Source of the DNA: Sambucus nigra
Taxonomy: Eukaryota; Streptophyta; Magnoliopsida; Dipsacales; Adoxaceae
Length of the DNA stretch: 64,000 nt
Reading direction: 5' to 3'
NCBI GenBank assembly: GCA_949130495.1
Contig: OX422211.1
Span: 335,638,504 to 335,702,503 of the forward strand
The notes beneath the pieces were generated by a model. It had not been told where the DNA came from, searched no databases, and saw nothing but the letters and a program-made list of their open reading frames with translations. This document shows, in pieces, positions 47,540-59,219 of the stretch. The first letter of the stretch is position 1, and every line of letters begins with the position of its first letter. The position numbers were made by a program, and so were the translations under genes.

Positions 47540-48060
47540 GGATGATCTTTGGAATTCCAAGGGATTAAGGAATGATATTGGTGATCTTACATGTTGAAAA
47601 CTTCATCTCCTAAGAGAAAAAGTGCAAGAATTTCCAATTTTTGTCTCCATTGATCCACCATCCAACCAACGACCTTAAGTCATTGACAAAACCATGGACT
47701 TTTTCTCAGTAGGGACTAAATCTTCTATTTCTCCCATGGAGGAAATATCTACTAAAGGTCATTCACTAGAACGGAGATGCAATGCTTCCACCAAGATAAT
47801 GTTGATCATTTCTTATACGAGATACATGCTGGAAAGTATAGAAGTCAAGTCGATGGAAGATTTTTGGAATTCCGAGCGATTAAGGAAGGATATTGGTAGC
47901 TTTACATGCAGAAAAATATCATCTTCTATATGAAAAGGTGAAAGAAGTGCCAATTATTTTTGCCCATTTCATCACTAAACAACTAGCAACCTTAAGTCCT
48001 CGATAAGCCCGCCTTTTTCTCACTAGGTATTAGATATCTTGGTAACCCTACCTATTGGAC
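47540..48060 (+). pseudogene. pol: Third Tat element: integrase remnant with tandem duplication
   Basis: Continues the zinc finger cut at 37613. It reads SLEFQGIKE, then LKSLTKPWTFSQ-stop-GLN near 47690, the PWPFSQWGLD block with Trp changed to TAG and Asp to Asn. From about 47735 the same zinc-finger segment appears again (RCNASTK region, then DNVDHFLYEIHAGK in a neighbouring frame and KKCQLF), followed by a second copy of the KP-FS-LGI-YLGNP block near 48010. The unit is about 330 bases if the inserted element is removed. Homology fades after 48060. Confidence 0.65.
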
Positions 48061-49740
48061 CAAAAATTTAGAAAATGATGGACTTGACCAAAGAAACGTC
48101 CCATACCTTATTAAAAAAGGCCTTTTGGACACACTTAAATGCTTTCGAACATTCTCAAAATCCTTATCCCAGCCTTTGTATAAGGAAATGTTATTTGCCT
48201 CTCAAAATCAATTGGACAAGACTCTATTTCAACTGTTACCGAATTATGAATATAATGTTATTTGAAGGCCTTAATGGTATTCTCACTTAAAAAACACACC
48301 ATGCTTTATGTGACTATAGGCAAAGAAAAGAAGAAATTTTCCAAAAAAACATATAACATGAGTGAGAATATGACTTATAGGGAATAAGGAGGTGCGCAAA
48401 AGACGGTACTCTTAAAGGCTCATTTTTTTTTTAAAATGAAGTCGAGGTGATATGATATAAATGTTTAGTAGATTGGATAGAGCCCCTATGCAAATCATAT
48501 CATTCGTCATGCAGTTCCTAAGATGATGACTTGAAAATCATATGTCCTTTGAGCTTCGTTGAAGAAATGACTAGCTTTGACTGTTTGCAGGATATTCAAC
48601 TTCATTATTTTCCTGATTGGCGTGTATTAAATCTAGATTAACAAGCTTTTACCATGCAAACTTACATTTAATATCACAATCAAAATAAATAAACAAACAA
48701 AATATGTTTAAAATGATGACTAGTAGTATAATATTTTATTATTTTTTTCACAGTATTCCCCTTAAGATAATGTTGTATTCGATGATACCCCTAAGATAAA
48801 ATTATTTATAATTACATCATTGTCTCAGAGAAAAATTAAGACAACCTGGATTGTTTGTGATTTAATCCAAAAACAATTGTAAAAATAATCGTAAAATAGC
48901 GGCGATCAACACCCCCCCCCCCCCCCCCCCCCGCATTAAATGTTTGGAACTAAAAGTCCCATTATAAAACATGTTGAGTCTAAGGACCTTTTTAATAAAA
49001 ATTACATCCGTAACTTACTAAAATACCACTAAAATGAACGCAACACATGACTTAAAAAACGAAACTTCAAAGTGTTAACCAATAATAATCAGTTACCATA
49101 ACAAAATAATTATCCCCCACATTTATTGGGTTTTAAAAACAATAAGCGTTCAAATCAATGAATAACTTCTCCATTTTAATTTTAACAAAACATTCTCATA
49201 ATTACCTTATTTATACAAATATCGAGTTGTTCCACTTACAGATATAAATGTAAGTTTTTTTTTTTTACATTTCTCAATTTATTATAAATCGCGTTCATAT
49301 ACTATATAATGTTTTTTTTCATCTTAATAAAAACCATTGTCAACATTAAGTGAAAAAATAATTTTGAATAAGATCCAACAGAAAAACGACTTCGTAAACT
49401 TTTTTTTCTTTTGCAAACAAATAACAAACAAAGTTCTTAGTAATTGTATTTTTTGTTATTTTTTATTTTCAGTTGGTATGCAGGGCAAAATATATGATTG
49501 TAAATGTAATTGTGATATAATAATGTGAAAATAAAATTATTTATTTTATTTTAATTTTTTGTGCAAAATTGCATCATTAATTTTAATATATATATATATA
49601 TCCTTTTCTTATAATAGTCCTTGTTATCATTTATTTAATTTTTCATTATTTTGTGAAGCAAATCATTAATATATCTATTTCTTTTAGTGGTCATAATACT
49701 CGCTAGTAGAATTCATTTTTTTTATAAAATATGGCACTAC
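48061..49740. other. AT-rich spacer
   Basis: No gene recognised. A 71-codon frame at 48075-48290 may be more decayed pol but matches no block I know. Contains a poly-C tract at 48911-48932. Confidence 0.4.
48911..48932. repeat. Poly-C tract
   Basis: About 22 C in a row; a shorter tract (17 C) lies at 37434-37450. Such runs are prone to sequencing length error. Confidence 0.9.
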
Positions 49741-49750
49741 GATATTATAT

Positions 49751-50828
49751 AAATTCGCATTGCGAAATATATATTTAATTGCAAAATATTTATTTCTTAG
49801 TGCAAAATATACTCATTTCTCATTGCGAGATGAACATTTCTTCTATCTATATTCAGTGTAGGGAATCGTTTTTGGAACTGAAAAATATAACAGATGTTAA
49901 GCGTCATAATTTAATCTTACATTTAAAAAAAGAGTGGCCATCGTAAGGATTACATAAATTTTTAAGTCAATACAATCTAAATGTGCATACTCTTCTCTAG
50001 AGAAGATCCTTCTAAAATTATAATGTATATTATAAACAGATTCATACCGAGCATAACAATCGTAGAACCTTGAATTTCTTGCTACCACTTCAAAATACTG
50101 TAATGATTACTTTAAAAAATACCATCCCCTATAAAAAAAACTATCCTTAAACAATTGTATTGTAAATTTCTTATCCTATGATAAACCATTGCAGGCATAA
50201 AATATTGTAAAAGCACGTAAAGAATTTATATATCCACTAGAACCTAAATCTTTGAGTAAAGACTGTGATGAACCACCATCTAATCTTTCCATAAACCTAA
50301 ACATAACATAAATATGTTTGATTGTTATACCTAGTATGGAACTAATTTCTGACAAGTCACTATTTTTGAAATTTTTGATGGGTATATCTCCAATGTAAAT
50401 TTCATCTAGTGTATCATCATGTAAACGTATATCTACAAATTTTTTTGGAAATATCAAGTGTTTTGAAAATATCAGCAATAGACAATGGTGAAGTATTCTA
50501 ATTAATATTTCATGACTCAAATCAAACATTTCTGCTATTTTGTATGTAATTTCTAAAGAGAAAATATATCCTTAAATTTTAGAATAGGAAGAGATAATGA
50601 AATGTTAATAAAAATATTACCAAACATTTATAGAAACACAAATAATATCCCACTAATTGTGGCTTGTGTTAAAAATAATTATGAATAATATAAAATTTAA
50701 CGGTAGTTCTAGAGCTTATCTATATGTAATGATTTCAAAAACTTACTTTCCTACAATTTTGCAATGAGAGTTCGCACTTTCGTTTTGCAATGTGATTTCT
50801 CAATGCAAATTCTCACTATGAAATTTTA
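49751..50828. repeat. Block bounded by palindromic TTTCGCATTGCGAAA clusters (first)
   Basis: Clusters at 49751-49830 and 50755-50828 each hold several variants of the half-sites TTTCNCA and TGNGAAAT, some as near-perfect palindromes (ATTCGCATTGCGAAAT). The spacing of about 1.08 kb matches the pair at 54.7-55.8 kb. This looks like terminal repeat regions of a non-autonomous element, but no terminal inverted repeat or target duplication is clear. Confidence 0.4.
50176..50529 (-). other. Unrecognised 117-codon frame
   Basis: Minus strand, starting MFDLSHEILIRILHHC and including RLHDDTLDEIYIGDIPIKNF, SSILGITIKHIYVMFRFMER and SSQSLLKDLGSSG. It is the longest frame between 41.1 and 61.5 kb and lies inside the first motif-bounded block. 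It might be a transposase fragment but I cannot place it; no motif supports a function. Confidence 0.25.
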
Positions 50829-52348
50829 CATCTTTGTTAATACAGTTAATCAAAGTATTAATTTAATAAAATTATTTGACATGTGTATTACCAATGTCTC
50901 TACATGCATGTATATATTTTTTAAATAGTACTCACTGGAGAAAATTATAAACTATTGTTTTAAATTGATTATTATTATAATTTTGTTTTCCCCTCTAGTG
51001 AGGACTACATAAACTGGCCTATATATACGTATTGGAATTAGATTCTTCATAATTAAAATTTTATGCTTCGTAATGATGGATTTTCTTCAATCCACTCACA
51101 TGAGAAATGACATAACTTTTCATAGAGTAATTATATAAGCCTATTGATTCAATAAAGTTAAATAATGATCTCTTCATAAACTGAAAAGGCTTTAATATAT
51201 GAAAAGTTGGATAATGAAGCAATGTGATATTTGAGTTATTCAATGTATCTATGCGCATTGATTCTATCTATAAATATACATAAATCCCATTATCATTCAG
51301 TATTCACTTGCATCCTCTTTCTATAAAATTTAAGCACTCAAACCCTATTACTTTTTAATTTTTTTAGTAAAAAATTGTTCAACTGATCAGAATTTTGAAG
51401 GACTATCTGGATATGAAAACAAAGCAGAGACAAGAGCTTGCAGGAATTTAGGATGTTATCCACCAGTATACCATACCACTATCAAATCTTACCTTGAATT
51501 CCTAGATACATTCTTCCCTTTGGGGATGTATTTTCATTATGAAGTAGGTCTAAAGGCCATTTCAAAAATTCTTCAAATGTTTTTGGAGATGTATGTTTCA
51601 TGAAATTGGTTTCCTCACAAAGCTAGTATATTAGTAATGGATGTATGTACTGGATCTTTAGATAAACTAATATTTCAAAACCAATTGTTCACACGTTGCG
51701 TTTAAGAAAATGAAAAAAACGAAGGTAAATGAAAAGAAACTAGAGATAAGAGCTTGGATATATTGAAGATGGTCTAAAGACTATTTTAGAAACTTTGGCA
51801 TTTAGTAAGTCGATTAAAACGATTTTACCCTAGTTGTTTGACTTTGTCAGGGTGGTGATGCTCGAATGAACTACTTGTATAAAACCTCTTTAGCAAAGTT
51901 CAGAGACCTTTTAGGGCGATGACCCTTTCAGTGGTAATTTTGTCCTTTCTCCTCAAGTCTCATATACCCAGAGGATCAAGATATTATTATAACACCAACA
52001 TATGCATTCGAAACTGTACCAATGAAAAAGATATCATTTTGGTTTTATACAAGTAGTTATTTTTTAGCATCTCCAACCCGCCCTAGTAAACAACTATCAC
52101 AAAACTAACATCTATCTCCTAAGTGCCGAAGTACTAAAAAGGTCTTTATGCCCTGTCCAAGAGAGAGTGAAGAACACACAAGGTCAATTTAGTTAGTTAA
52201 CCCTTTTAAATGTATTTCCAATTGTTATTCATGTTCCATACAATAATAATACATTATAGAAAAAAATTGTAACATGTTATGATTTTGTTCCAAACAATAA
52301 CAAGATGTTGTGTCAAAAAAATAACATGTTGTAGCTATAAAATAAGTA
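50829..52348. other. AT-rich spacer between motif clusters
   Basis: No gene recognised. CCTCTAGTGAGGACT at about 50994 recurs at about 55403 inside the third motif-bounded block, so part of this stretch belongs to the same repeat family. Confidence 0.4.
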
Positions 52349-52986
52349 TTTCGCACTAAGAAGTATTATATTTCACAATGTGAAATATAATTTTTCACAA
52401 TGCGAACCACTGTATTTCTCATTGTGAAGTATACTAATTTTTTTTAACATTATTTGAAGTGCAAGTCGTAAATTCCTACAAGCGCTTAATTATTATTTCA
52501 GAAGTCCTCGATAGAGGAATTTAAAAAATTATTCATTAATAAGTTAATTATATTAGCAATCATGACTTGAGGAAGAGGTAAAAGTTTTAATTGAAATATA
52601 AAAAATATTAAGATATTTTCAAATAGAGTTTTATATTATAAAAATAAAATAGTAACCTTATATCAAAATTAGACACCTAACAACAAAGAAATTGTTTCAA
52701 ATCATTTAAAATTTTATTTGTAATTTCTTAACATACTGGCAATTTTTTTCTTACAACTTATTAAAATAACATATATAAATTTCACACTAAGATATTTCTT
52801 AAACATATAAAGACAAAATAAAAATTTATCGAGAAAAAATTTAAATTACCACAGTCAATAAATTGAGATTAACATGATATATATAATTCTCACGGAGAAT
52901 TATTGCATTTCACATCGCCAAATATCGTAATTCGTAATGCGAACTATGATATTTCTCATTACGAGATAAAGTAATTCTCAATGTAG
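52349..52986. repeat. Block bounded by palindromic TTTCGCATTGCGAAA clusters (second)
   Basis: Clusters at 52349-52430 (TTTCACAATGTGAAAT, TTTTTCACAATGCGAA) and 52885-52986 (ATTCGTAATGCGAA, TTTCTCATTACGAGAT). Spacing is about 0.64 kb, shorter than the other two pairs. Confidence 0.4.
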
Positions 52987-53984
52987 ATTTAAAATCTGGG
53001 CAATTTCTTAAAAATCAATAAATTATTAATGGCAGTTTTTTTTTTCTTATTTATTTCACCCTTAATTATTTCCTCCTTACATGTCATACTATTACAAGGT
53101 GCAATTTTTTTTACATTTACCACAATTAGTTAACCTTTTATCCTCTTCTTTGGATTAAATCCTCTTTTTTCTTAGATGAAGAAATTATTTCTTTGTATTT
53201 AGTTGTAATATAACGATGTCCTTTAACTTGAACTCTTTCTTGTTAATAGTAATGACTGGATCCTTATAATAATTTTCTAAAGCTTCGGCATAGAAATATT
53301 AGTCCACATATTTTGTAGTAGTTTTTACTACTATTTTGCATCTCTATAGCAGCATGAGCATATGAAAAATACTTTTATTTACCACTTCCCAAAAGAGCAA
53401 GCCTTGTCATCAATGTTGACTGCCATAAAATAAGTAGGGTAAACCACCTCATATATTCCATCCGTCGACTCGGCTACACAATAAGTACAACATTATTTTA
53501 TACTTAGTTGCAGCCTCATTTCCATGTCAGGACATAACACACCGGTCCAGGTTCTTGATTTTGTGTACCTTTTTGGCATCATGTTCATCATCTTTATTAT
53601 TTTATGGTCAATATTTCTGGTAATCGATAAATAATGAGAATACCCAATCCATGAATTGAAATATCCAACCACATTTAAATACATCGCACCATATCATTTA
53701 CTAGTGAATTGTATATGTGCCAAGTGCTTTGGATCACAGCCATCCAAAATTTGTTTTATCTTTTCACCACCATACTTCCTTAGATCATACATACTCTAAT
53801 AAAATACCTCCAATGTACTTTCGTAAGTTGTGGGTTTGAACCTTCTTATAATTGTTTCACGTAGGATTTTAGAGTATTCATGACCACTATTAAATAAATT
53901 CCTTACATTCCCCTTAAAATGTTCCATGTAATATGAGTGGTGAATCTTAGGGAATACTATAATACATAATTATTTCAATCCATA

Positions 53985-54563
53985 ATTATGATAAAAGGTA
54001 CAAGAAGTGTTATTAGAAATCAATCTAGTCAAATTGTTAAAGCATACTCTTCTTATGAAGGCTCTATGACAAACATTAGAGCAGAGTGTCTTGCAATTCT
54101 CAATGGCCTTAAAGTTTATAAGGATATTAACATTCAAAATGTGTTGATTGAATCAGACTCTCAGGTCATCATTAATATTCTTAAAGGTTTCATCCCAAAG
54201 TTCCCATGGAACCTGCTAGATATCTTGCAAGAAATCAAAGAAATGGACATTCACATCTCTTACTCTCATTGTTGGAGAGAATAAAATCGAGTTACAAATA
54301 GCTTAGAAAATTATGGGATTATCAACAATGAATTCAAGTCCTTCTCTATAGTAATGGATATTCTTAAAGTTTTCAAAGGTCTATATAGATTTGATTTGCA
54401 AGGTCTTCCCTCAATTAGGAAAGTTAAATAATTTCTCTATTTTTATTTCATTTTCTCTAGTTTTTATTTCCTTCATTTATGTAGTGGCCACCTAGGAAGA
54501 GCTATTTTACCTATTCTAAATAAATTTAGGGGGTAAGCCCTCTTCTAAAAAAATAAAAAAAAA
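53985..54563 (+). mobile_element. 5'-truncated LINE (RNase H end and 3' tail)
   Basis: The plus-strand frame at 53988-54284 reads VIRNQSSQIVKAYSSYEGSM, NIRAECLAILNGL and LIESDSQVIINILKGF, the RNase H domain found at the C-terminus of plant LINE polyproteins. It continues past a stop to SLENYGIINNEFKS and LYRFDLQGLPSIRKV. A short 3' region, GGGGGTAAGCCCTCTTCT, ends in an A-rich tail at 54547-54563. The insertion cuts the MULE transposase between its LTF and GLK segments. The final catalytic Asp appears as Asn (NRVTNS). No long target duplication is obvious. Confidence 0.8.
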
Positions 54564-54705
54564 TGAAAGTCAGTTCTCGGTCACAACCTACAACAAGGCG
54601 AAGCTGGTTTAGGAACCAGGTCCAATTTTCCTCATCCTCAATACTACTACAACATATGTAAGGACAAACAAACATGGAAATAGCCCAAATTAAAGAAAAT
54701 GTAAT

Positions 54706-55770
54706 TCATTTTGCAGTTAGAAATATTCTATTTTTCAATGTGAAATGATATATTTCTGTGTGAGAAAAAATAAATTTTGCAGTGTGAAATGATTCAATTC
54801 GCACTGCATAGTTAGTCAATTATGGTTTTTGCACCCATGTGTAACTTCAATTCATTTATTTATTTTCTCATCAATTCCACATATTCTAATGGCATGTTAA
54901 AGTTCTCATAAAACACCTAAACACACAATTTGTGAACCATGTAAATTACATACAATAGTAATGTTTAACTACAAAAATATTGGATGGTGTTATGGTGATT
55001 TAAACAACATAAAGTTGTTCACAATAAATGTCAAGCAACTCCATGGAGACACTATAAAAATTTCTTCTCCACCTAAATTATACGGATATCAAACAGTTAG
55101 TTATTTTATTACTTGTATGAAGATATAAGATGAACATTTGACCTTAACATCATTGATACTGGAAACTTTAAAGGGATCGCAAAAAGAATTGAGTAAATCT
55201 TCATGGTTGGAATAAAAAATAGTGGTGTGTTTAGCATGAAATTGATGTATCATTTCTTCTACTCTAAATACATATATAGGAAACATAAATGGTTCCTATA
55301 TGTTGTATAAAAAAATGTACATACCTTCACTCTAAATATAGAAGTGAGTAGCAAATCCTACTAGGAGATACAATAGCTTCATTGTAAGAAAATAACAAAA
55401 ATTCCTCTAGTGAGGACTTCAACAACAAATGATTTATTAGTTAGGAGATTTGTTATATTTGTACTGAAATTAATTACTTATCGAAATATAGGGTTTATTC
55501 TCACCAACACATTTATATTCACATTTCCAAGTTTCGTTATCTCAGTGATAGATTTTAGAGTTATATTACCAATTTGAGGTTCGAATCTTAAATTTTGCAT
55601 TTCAACTTCCCAATGAAATTCGAAAACAAAATTTTAGAGCATTGAGATTTCTCATTGTAATTTTGCATTAAGTATCATTTTTCACTGCGACTTTGCAATG
55701 CGAGATCTCACTGCGAAATTGCATTACCAAATAGAACTGCAAAGTCCCAATGTGAAATTTCATTAGAAAT
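54706..55770. repeat. Block bounded by palindromic TTTCGCATTGCGAAA clusters (third), in MULE intron
   Basis: Clusters at 54706-54812 and 55593-55770, the latter with at least eight half-sites (CACTGCGACTTTGCAATGCG, TCTCACTGCGAAATTGC). The block lies between two coding segments of the MULE transposase, just inside a splice donor. It is either the native intron or an insertion in it. A 61-codon minus-strand frame inside (55101-55286) is not recognised. Confidence 0.45.
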
Positions 55771-56620
55771 AACTATAAAATATGAATTTCAAAACGCTAA
55801 AACATATCATACCTTGGTTTCCATTATTTTTTGTAGTGAAAAGTAAATTTTCTTTGTATTTACTTTTTAAAAATATACCATCTAGAAATATCAGTTAGTG
55901 AAAAAATTTAAGAACATGGATGATTGCGCCAAATGAAACAAAATTCCAAATTAAGTCAACAACACTTATGTGATTTTTTGTCCTAACAACATCAGTGTTC
56001 CATTGAAGTTGATAAAATGAAAGGCATACAACACCATATAAGTACGCCCTTGACTTTTTAACACCCAACCAAGAAAAATGATATGCCCTCTATATTTCAT
56101 AATTTGAGTTAAATTGCTCAATTACACAGCAAAGATTAGTAAAAGATTTTAATCACATTTCATTCACAATCAACTTTGGAACTAACATCGATGTTGCCCT
56201 ATGATTCTTTCCAGTGCCCACAACATAACCACACGTATGGTCGCCATTGGATGTTCTTGTTACAAAAAATCATTACATTGTCCAATTGAAGTATGAATTC
56301 TCCATTTACAACCAATTTTGATTTTCATTAAAAATTATTCAATCACTCTAGTATGCTAATTCTTTAAAATCAAACTCAAAACCAACTTCAACAGTGTACT
56401 TGCATAGATCCATTCTGAACTGATTTTCACCACCTTCTAATATCTTACTAACTCCTACAATTAAATTAACACGTCCAACTAAACTTATTGTCCTATTCTA
56501 TAACACCTTACTATTGGATTGCATATCTGTATCAATTTCATCATAATTTAATAAATCATGAGATTAATTATAACCTTTATCATATTCAGATTGAGAGTCG
56601 TGCCTTTCACTACTCACTAT

Positions 56621-57590
56621 TTGTAAATGTGATAATGGATTAAATTTGCAAATTACTAATTTGGCACACTTAATTAATTAGAGTTTATTTTTAAAAAAAC
56701 TTAATTCAGCCCCTAAACATGCATCTAAACATCATAAATCATTCAACCCATGCATGAAAAATAAAGAGGATCGATTCAGGAAAAAAACCCTTTCGGGTAA
56801 AACCTTTTATAACACTTTGAAGAATTCACAAGACCTTTGACTCACATACAACCTCATAATCGCCCACAAGTGTGTAATAAACGGTGCCTTCAGCAAACCT
56901 TCAAAGATACGAGAGACAACGAAATACCCTCCAGGCGTCGGTTCGTCGTCTTCGGCTCGTCCACACGCAGAATGACTATGCTCGGTATCCACCGATAAAA
57001 TATGGAGATCCCTTCTCTACAGAGGTTGAACAAAAGAAAAGTTGTGTTCTTGAACACCAAAATAATTCACTAAAGCATATGGGAGTTTTGTGAATTGAAA
57101 ATCAAAAAGGGATAAAAGGAATAAGCCAAAAGAATTATGCTTTCGCAGTTTTTCTGTTCAGTAAAACGTTGAGACTTCTTGAAGAAAAGGATACCGTTTA
57201 ATGAGTATTTATAATAAAAATACGCAGCCTTGAAATACGTGCTCATTTAAATGAGATAAGGATGTCGCGCGAATGATGTACAGATGTCGTTCAAATGACA
57301 TTTCGCGACATCCCTATGTCGCTCGAATGAGATGGCTATCTCGTTTGAACGACCTGGGCATCAAAATTGAGGTACGCTCCAACACTTAGGAAAAATTACT
57401 CATTCTTAAATTTGACAAAAAAGTCCGCTCCAACACTTAGAAATTATTTTGTAAAAATATCCCAAAATCTCTAAGTGGAAAGTTAAGATATTTAAAACAA
57501 AACCTTACCAAAGTAAACTTCACGGAGTCTTTTTGATGAAGAACTTGATTAATTCGGATCCGTCTTTATGTAGGTTGATCTTGAATGCTC
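56621..57590 (-). other. LTR-like region with minus-strand promoter
   Basis: No gene. On the minus strand a TATAAATA (57206-57213) is preceded by five variants of TCGTTCAAATGA (57240-57355), a pattern seen again at about 63228-63330. This looks like a U3 region with repeated upstream boxes, but LTR ends were not defined. Confidence 0.35.
57206..57213 (-). promoter_or_regulatory. TATA box
   Basis: Minus strand TTATAAATACTCA, downstream of the repeated TCGTTCAAATGA boxes. Confidence 0.4.
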
Positions 57591-58418
57591 TTCGATGGTG
57601 TAGCGGTATATGATATAACAAAATGATAACGGACTTATAAAAATATGTCTTTACACAGTTATATCTGTTTGGGTTTTATTCTTAAAGCCATGTATAGCGA
57701 TTTTTTTTTTGTAAAATTATGTTAATTCATTTTGAAATAAGAATTTTGGTTTTAGGAATAACTTATATTTGCTTTAAATATATTATATACATGTCGGTCA
57801 ATAGAGCCTAGCATAAATTCTAGTGATGAGACTTCGGGCTAATCACAAAGAGATTAGAATTTTAGTTCTTACACTATTAAAACGTTCACAGCCTAGCTAA
57901 GGAGTTGATGCCCTATCAGAATCACTGTGATGCAATCCAAGTAGTTCATCTCAAACTAAGGGAACATATTTGACGATTAGAGAACTTGTTCGATAGTTCA
58001 ATAGAGGATTGTGATCGTCCTAAGAATGTTTTGAATAGGTCCACCTATCGTATTTCAGTCTAAGGGATATCTTGATTAGACTCAGTCAATCTCACACCAT
58101 TTTCAAAGGGTGCATAGATTTTTAATCCGAAGAAATATGAGCATTAGAATGCTTGCGTAAATGTCACTTTGATTGTTATGGGTGTGATCTGATTTATATC
58201 GTGTTAAATGATCTCCGCATATTGGGTGATAGTTGAATATGTAGGTCCAAGATCATAATTCGAAGGAATCCACGTCCAGGGGATACCATATATTGTGATA
58301 CCCCCTTGATAGACTTATATGTTTTGTTTCAACTAAGTTAAACCCGACCAATATATTATTTCATAATTTTAGTAGAGTATAAAATAACTTAAGTCTGAGA
58401 ATTTAGAAATTGATTAGA
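57591..58418. other. Spacer, no gene seen
   Basis: No long frame or recognised motif; it may be part of the copia-like LTR if that LTR is longer than I propose. Confidence 0.35.
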
Positions 58419-59203
58419 TGTTGGTTAAAATCGATTAAAAGTAAATTTATTTGACCAAGAGGTTATTGCACTCTTAATATGGGAAATCATATTGTGTACT
58501 ATAATCAAATTTGCAAATAAGGCCTCATTATTTCCGAGTGATTTCTGAGCTAATTAAATTGGAGTGCAATCTTGATTATTTAGTGGAATTAATTAACGAT
58601 TATATAAAGAAAAAAATAATTGTGGTAATGTAATTGAGATTTCTTAGTATTTATTTTTGAGATAATCTAATTATTTGTCTTAGGTCCCCAATGTGGTACA
58701 TATACCCAAGTAGTTTGGTCTAGACTCTCAAGAAATCCAGTTTGTCCTAATCCCACCTTTTGCACTTGTATATAAAGATGTGGAAAGGGATTTTATTAAG
58801 ATAACTGTTCATTAGCGTTTGGGAGGGGTAAGAGAAAATATTATTCAAATTTTTGTAAATAGGTCTAAAAGGAGAGGACCATGTCTCACTCATAAGGAAG
58901 TTTTTTTTCTTCTCAAAAGGTTCCCACACACATACCTAGTTTTGGGAAGGATCATACACTAGAAGATCCAGCCTTTAAAAAATAATAAGAAAGGTTTTGA
59001 AGATTCAAAATAAGGAAGTCCCATCATTAATAAATACTTTTCTCCACATCGGATCACAATCGGATCCGCAAAGGTATTGTATTCTAAACCCTAGATTTTT
59101 CTTCAATCCTAGTTCTTATTTTTTCATACATGATCAATCAAAGATGCATATAGCTAAAAATTTTCGTATTTAAATTGGCAATCCCATGTTGTTTTTCCCA
59201 ACA
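58419..59203 (+). repeat. Possible Ty1/copia 5' LTR
   Basis: Ends GTTGTTTTTCCCAACA directly before a primer-site-like sequence. A matching start, TGTTGG, is at 58419, though other starts are possible. A TATA box (TATATAAA, 58769-58776) lies in the expected place. The second LTR is not found in the window, and no gag or pol is readable after it. Confidence 0.4.
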
Positions 59204-59204
59204 A

Positions 59205-59219
59205 TTAGTATAAGAGCCC
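59205..59219 (+). other. Decayed tRNA-iMet primer site
   Basis: TTAGTATAAGAGCCC against the usual TTGGTATCAGAGCCC: two changes. It is placed one base after the CCAACA end. Confidence 0.5.

Larger units (their letters stand above)
53120..56620 (-). pseudogene. MUDR-type (MULE) transposase, broken by two insertions
   Basis: Minus strand. The N-terminal zinc region is at 56170-56420 (TRTSNGDHTCGYVVGTGKNH then RATSML). Next comes a helical region (YLYGVVCLSFYQLQW), then LIFLDGIFLKSKYKENLLFT near 55830-55890, which carries the first catalytic Asp of the DDE transposase and ends in CAAG|GTATGA, a probable donor. After a motif-bounded block comes SSIEDEENWTWFLNQLRLVV at 54580-54660. A LINE (53985-54563) has removed the expected SDR block. 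The gene resumes with VFPKIHHSYYMEHFKGNVRN, then VVGYFNSWIGYS (the usual ESFNSWI has lost its catalytic Glu) and RTWTGVLCPDMEMRL, and a SWIM-type zinc motif (KACSFGKW ... AHAAIEM). Several stops are present. Order and motifs fit plant MULEs; terminal inverted repeats were not found. Confidence 0.85.

Noticed and set aside
55830..55850. TTTTTTGTAGTG, first read as the right end of a CACTA element starting at CACTACG near 49733
   Set aside because: On the minus strand these bases encode part of the MULE transposase (LLFTTKNN) right after the LDG block, and the flanking triplets do not match.
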